NCBI GenBank assembly: GCA_023678885.1
Contig: CM042985.1
Coordinates: 16,780,465 to 16,844,464 of the forward strand
Direction of reading: 5' to 3'
Length of the DNA stretch: 64,000 nucleotides
Source: Pogostemon cablin
Taxonomy: Eukaryota > Streptophyta > Magnoliopsida > Lamiales > Lamiaceae
In this document: positions 59,480 through 64,000 of the stretch, piece by piece
Layout of the letters: each line of letters begins with the position of its first letter
Position numbering within the stretch: the first letter of the stretch is position 1
Program-made: the position numbers and the translations under genes
The notes under the pieces: model-generated
Told to the model about the DNA's origin: nothing
What the model saw: only the letters and a program-made list of their open reading frames with translations
Database searches by the model: none

Positions 59480-61516
59480 AAGATTGACAAGGAGGTGTCT
59501 AGACAGCCATGGGAGGTAAGAAATTCTGAGGATCATATACTTGTTACCAAGAAAGGTGAGGTGTTGGGTGTAGACAAGAAAAGAAAAAGAAAGTATTTGA
59601 AGGTGAGGATGCAAGAAGACCGTCCTCTACCATCGTGACTCTTTGACGTTAAACATGAGCGCCTGTTGGGGGCTTTCCCTTCCGTTTTATTGCTTTATTT
59701 CTTTCATGTGAGTAAAAATTTTTTATATTAAAGGTGCTTACTAATCGGCAATTACATCTCTTTGCAAACTTAGTTTCAACTTACGTTTTTACTAAATTTG
59801 GGGGTGTGATGTTATTACCTCATTGCAGCACCAAGAGTATAATTTTTTCTTTGTAATGTTTGCTAGGAGAATTGATTTTTTGCGGTATGTTGAAACTTTA
59901 ATCGATTTTGATGTGTCGATTTTTTACAATTTGCCTAGTGTTCAGTGGTGTTTCTAGTATGTGGAGTCGATTAGATAGTCAATTGAATCTTTCTTATAGT
60001 TCTCCTATTTTATTATTAACGAATCTGAAATGATGAGTGTGTTTTAGCTTTGATGATAGAAAAAGATAACTGGAGTGGCAAGATAAGTTCTACACTGAGG
60101 ATTTGACTCAAGGAGCTCGTGCGTTTTGAAGAATGAAAAAAATCAGGTGCCCTCATTTTCTTATTCTAATTTTTATTCGTACTTTTAATTCATGAGAGTG
60201 AAAGGATTGAGATTTTGTTTTTGGTGATCCACATGAGCTTATATTTTTAAATAGTGTTGAAATTTATATGCTCTTGAAATTGATGAAGGAAGTGTACTTA
60301 AATTATATTGTGGTATGAAGTTCTATGTGTACTTGTGGGATATTACTTACCATGAAAAGTGCTCTGTTACATGTAAAAAAACCCATGTGAGATTTTGAGC
60401 CTCGTTGATTATGTTACATAATCACCTGATATTTCTTTCTGGTGAGTATTATTCTTGTGTGTGTATTCTAGAACTTGCCTCTTGTCTTACTTGAAACTAC
60501 ATGTATGTTAGATGATGGGAGATGATTTTAGGCCATCCTTGAAATTATGAGTCACTTAGCCAAATAATTTCCTACCTAATGATGTTTATCTGTAGTTAAT
60601 CCCGTTGAGCCTAAAAACCTCATTCTTTGGCAGCCTACGAGAAATAGCTACTTTGAGCATCTAAATTTTTTGAGCCTTGATTGTTCTTCTAGAAGAGAAT
60701 TAATGGATTTTCAAAGTGTGTTGATAGAGTTTGATAACAATTTGGGAAGGAATGAAATTGGTGTTGAAAATAGTGATTGAGCTTGAAAATACATTTAAGG
60801 AAACTCATGGAGTAGTGATTAAATCTAGTACTCCATGGAATCAAACACCCTAGGGTAGTGCTTAAATCTAGTACCATATGGAGGATGCGAGGTAGTGCCC
60901 AAAACTGGTACCTCAAGAAAGGGAAAAAAAAAGAAAAGAAGGAAAAATGTCGAGCTTGAAGAAAAAGGAGACAAATGAAAATTAGAAGAGCATGAAGCTG
61001 GATAGCCTTGAAGTGTAAAAAATCTGCAGTACAAAAGATCTCCAGTTTTAATTCTCTACTAATTGAGTCACTTTATCCATATGTTTCCTACCCTTATCAA
61101 AGAGCCGACATTACATCCAGAAAAAAGTCCTTTTTGATCTCATTATCGAATCATAATAATAGTGGTGGAGAGTTTGAGACTTTTGGCAAGCTTATGGTTA
61201 TGCATGCACATTAATTTAATCTGAGCGTAAACACCTTAATCCATGAGTGTACATCTTTTACACTTGAGTGCGAGTGATATATACTTCCTGTGAGAACATG
61301 TCAATGAAGCATTTGAATTGGTGGTGATTGTCTTAACGGGTATGTTATGAATTGATTATTACATGTAATGAGAGTTGCATGGCCTAAGTTGAGGACAATT
61401 GTATTTTGAATGGTATTGGTCATAGTCCTTGTTTCCCCGCTAATTTTCATACTCTCTGTCTCTTTATTTTTATTTTGTTGCCTCGGGACGAGAAACGGGT
61501 AAGTTCGGGGGATTAA
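59480..61516 (+). other. Non-coding 3' region of F
   Basis: About 2 kb without a gene. It has two tracts of the form AATTTGGGGGTGTGATG (59797) and AAGTTCGGGGGATTAATG (61501); the second abuts the 3' LTR and is the likely polypurine tract. Repeated words CTAGTACTCCATGG and CTAGTACCATATGG occur near 60825-60890. RT, RNase H and integrase would lie here in a complete element. Confidence 0.7.
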
Positions 61517-63459
61517 TGAGAGTGAAAATAAGCGTGTTTTAGTGTCTAATCTAACACCTTTTTTATGAGAATTGTTGTTATATATTAGCACAAGGGTCTT
61601 ATATTCATTATATTTGAGAAAAAGGTGCACTTGAGGTGTTTTATTGTGATTTAGGTGGAAAAATGATCAAAAGAGCCAAGTTTGAGAAAATGTGCAATTT
61701 GTGCAAGAATGCTGAAAAACATATGTCCAACTTGTGTAATTTTTCTGTGTTCGTGTGGAGCTCTGAATTGAAAGTATGATATATGGTTGGAAAGCCACAG
61801 AAGACAGGGTCGTTTTGGAATAAAGAACACCCCAATCGGATTCCAACGAGAAAGTTATTTTCAAACTAGTGACATCACACAAGTTATGCCACTTTGCATG
61901 ACATTTTATACATTTAAATGTTGGATTTTTTGTGAGTTCCTTGTATGGATAGAAAGCCAAGGAAGAGAGGATCATGAGAGCGCAAGAATTACTCAAATCG
62001 GAGGTCGAATGTGGAAGTTATACGCGAAACGGTGAGACTACGCAAGCTTGCTCGACCAAAGGAGATCCGTTCAACCAGCATCGTCTTAGTCGAATGGAAG
62101 AGGTCAAGTCGAGCAAAATGACCAAATTCTTACAGAAGGTTTGCTCGATCATTGCTCGACCAAGGGGGACTTGTTCGACCAAGAAGGTTTCGTCTAACAA
62201 AATGTCGCTGGGTTCTATTTTTGGTAGTTTTGGATTTCTTTTACCAAATTTGGCGTATGTCTCAAGTAAAAGCCCATCCAAGGTCCGTGAGATACACTTT
62301 ACAAGTATAAAAAGGGATGTAGAGCACATCATATTGAAGGAGGGAGATTAGTCATATTGAGAGGAGAGAGGCCACAACAATACTACAGCCCACTAGGGGG
62401 GATCATCCCCAACCATCATCCATATCCTTTCCTTCATCCATCCATCACTTTGAAGATTCATTTGTGGAATCAAGAAGAGAACCAAGAGGAGGATTCAAGA
62501 TGAAGAAGGACGTGATGACGCCGCATCTAGGGTTTATTTCATTTCCTAATTTATCTTATAATTTTCTAGTCATTCGAGTAAGATCTATCCAACACCCATG
62601 ATTGTTCTTCGTAACATCATGGGCTAGAGCATTTTTGGTAGAATTAGGATTGTGAAGGTTTTTACGAATTAATTGAACTTTTGTGTGTAAACTCCGTACA
62701 ACACTACTTGTGGATTTATTTTATATATGATTATGCTTAATCCATATTCACGGTCATTTTGTGCATCTTCAATTGGTATATAGAGTCTAAATATATATCT
62801 TGGTTGTAGATTGAGTGCGTTCACCGCTGAACAGGATTCAATGTTATGATTCTAAGTGAGGGAACTCCGAAGCTTCATTAGAACTATCGCATATACTTAT
62901 TAATTGAATTGAATTCAGGTTATTAAGTAGGATAAATAGGATAATTTTATAGTACCTATAAAGGGAGATCATATCGAGTTAGAGTACCAATTGGCCAGCG
63001 AAATAATTGATACTGATATTACCTAGAAAGGGGGGTTGAATTATATCTCTTGCTCCGAGGTTATTAACACGTGTTACACACATGTTTACTTGTGTCTATA
63101 GAGTAGATATGCATGGTTTAGTGATTCTTCCATATTCCACAAGGCAGAGTCGGACATCAACACACAAAAAGGGAGATTAACGAGTGAAACATGATTATCC
63201 TAGAGCTACCTATTCTCCTACTTGATCCACTTTCGTATTCTTCGAGTGATATTTTATTTTATTTGTTATTTAATTTCCAGCATATTAGTATTAGATTAAA
63301 ATCCCAAACCTTATTGCCATGTCTTAACTAATTTAGTTAATAATTAAATTGATAATACGCCGTCCTTTGGGTTCGATAATCACTTGGTCGCTTGTTTAAG
63401 CTGCAACTGATATCCTTAATACTTGGGGTTAATTTTGCATGCAAAGAAAATGCGTATCA
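61517..63459 (+). repeat. 3' LTR of F
   Basis: 1943 bp, TGAGAGTGAAAATAAGCG to AAATGCGTATCA. It contains two loose GTTCGACC/CTCGACC clusters (62045-62185). ACTTGGGGTTAATTTTGC near its end is the usual Athila LTR end block and is shared with E (CTTGGGGAATAAATTG, minus strand). Confidence 0.85.
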
Positions 63460-64000
63460 ATTATTACGATATCTATTATCATTTATGCGAGAACTGTTAT
63501 GAAAGATTCCAAGAGGAATTTTACTACAAAAGTACTCCTAATGATTTTAACTGTAGAAAGAAGCAAAGATATAGATGAATGTGGTAATTCAACATGGTAT
63601 GTCTACCCACTTAAATTAACAACTAGCTTCAACGAACTTGGAAGTTTCATTTGTGAGAGTTGTGATCTTCAACAATAATTTTGTTCATTATTGCCACGTT
63701 TTGTTGATCATCGTCGAATAATGATAATGTTGTTCACCATTATTGGCAATGTTCATGGTGGCCTCAAGTTTCTCATCATTTTTCTTTTGGCTATATGGAA
63801 GTCTAGCAAAGCTATTATGGCATTCAAAGAGGCTAACTGCAAGAGCATGTTTTGCAATCATGCATAGTGGGATTATGTCTACAACAGTCCAATTCATATT
63901 TCTACAAGGAATGCACCATTTATTGTGTTTTACAGAAAAATTCCACATGCATTAGAGGCTGTTAGTATGCTGCAATTAAATTTGGAAATGAGGGGTTAGA
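63460..64000. other. Right edge, no supported gene
   Basis: Unique-looking AT-rich sequence right of F. The frame 63439-63678 starts inside the LTR end; its tail DIDECGNSTW then GSFICESC faintly recalls a calcium-binding EGF pattern but lacks the cysteine spacing. Frames at 63688-63948 and 63743-63955 overlap on opposite strands and look like chance. Confidence 0.3.

Larger units (their letters stand above)
55602..63459 (+). mobile_element. Gypsy (Athila-like) element F, non-autonomous, with internal inversion
   Basis: Read on the plus strand: 5' LTR part A (55602-56700), an inverted block (56701-58399) holding gag, primer site and the rest of the LTR, then gag linker and protease (to 59479), a long non-coding 3' region, polypurine tract and 3' LTR (61517-63459). 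Turning the block round restores the order LTR, primer site, gag, protease. There is no RT, RNase H or integrase. The first 220 bp of the 5' LTR are missing. Confidence 0.82.

Noticed and set aside
63439..63678. Possible EGF-like domain (DIDEC...GSFICESC)
   Set aside because: Only three cysteines, wrong spacing, and the frame starts inside an LTR end. The pattern is probably chance.

Overview
The window is plant nuclear DNA, most likely from a eudicot. The left end holds a spliced IQ-domain (IQD) calmodulin-binding gene, a plant family. Everything from about 5.2 kb rightwards is plant-type mobile DNA: Stowaway-like and hAT-like miniature elements, Ty1/copia elements primed by initiator tRNA-Met, and Ty3/gypsy elements of the Athila/Tat type. 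No bacterial operon, tRNA, rRNA or CRISPR array was seen. The species cannot be named from the sequence.

Layout. (1) 1-5100: 5' half of an IQD gene on the minus strand; one intron holds a hAT-like element with an 8-bp target duplication and another a Stowaway hairpin. (2) 5100-6390: intergenic, three to four MITEs. (3) 6390-18842: a decayed minus-strand copia element (copy 1), split by a plus-strand copia element A with two LTRs (9810-16401). (4) 19342-26197: a second copy of the same pairing, minus copia copy 2 joined to plus copia B at the same base, which implies duplication of an already fused segment. (5) 26198-52455: a minus-strand Athila-like gypsy element E. Its left LTR is split by minus-strand copia element C (26828-44605), and C's own LTR is split by a sister element D (33843-42147) with a perfect 5-bp target duplication. 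The C/D LTR tract was then enlarged by an unequal crossover. (6) 52456-55600: fragments of three further LTR elements. (7) 55602-63459: gypsy element F, carrying gag and protease but no polymerase, with a 1.7-kb internal inversion. (8) 63460-64000: nothing convincing.

Only the IQD gene looks like a functional host gene. All element polyproteins carry stops, frameshifts or deletions, except the intact gag-linker/protease frame of F (58613-59479). The strongest observations are rearrangements readable at base level: nested insertions with an empty-site comparison, a mapped LTR crossover, a precise inversion, and a repeated opposite-strand copia-copia fusion. There are also arrays built on a GGTTCGA core: hairpin-forming repeats in both the LTR and the gag linker of E, looser repeats in F, and 62-bp minisatellites in C and D. 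I found no evidence of a new defence or metabolic system.
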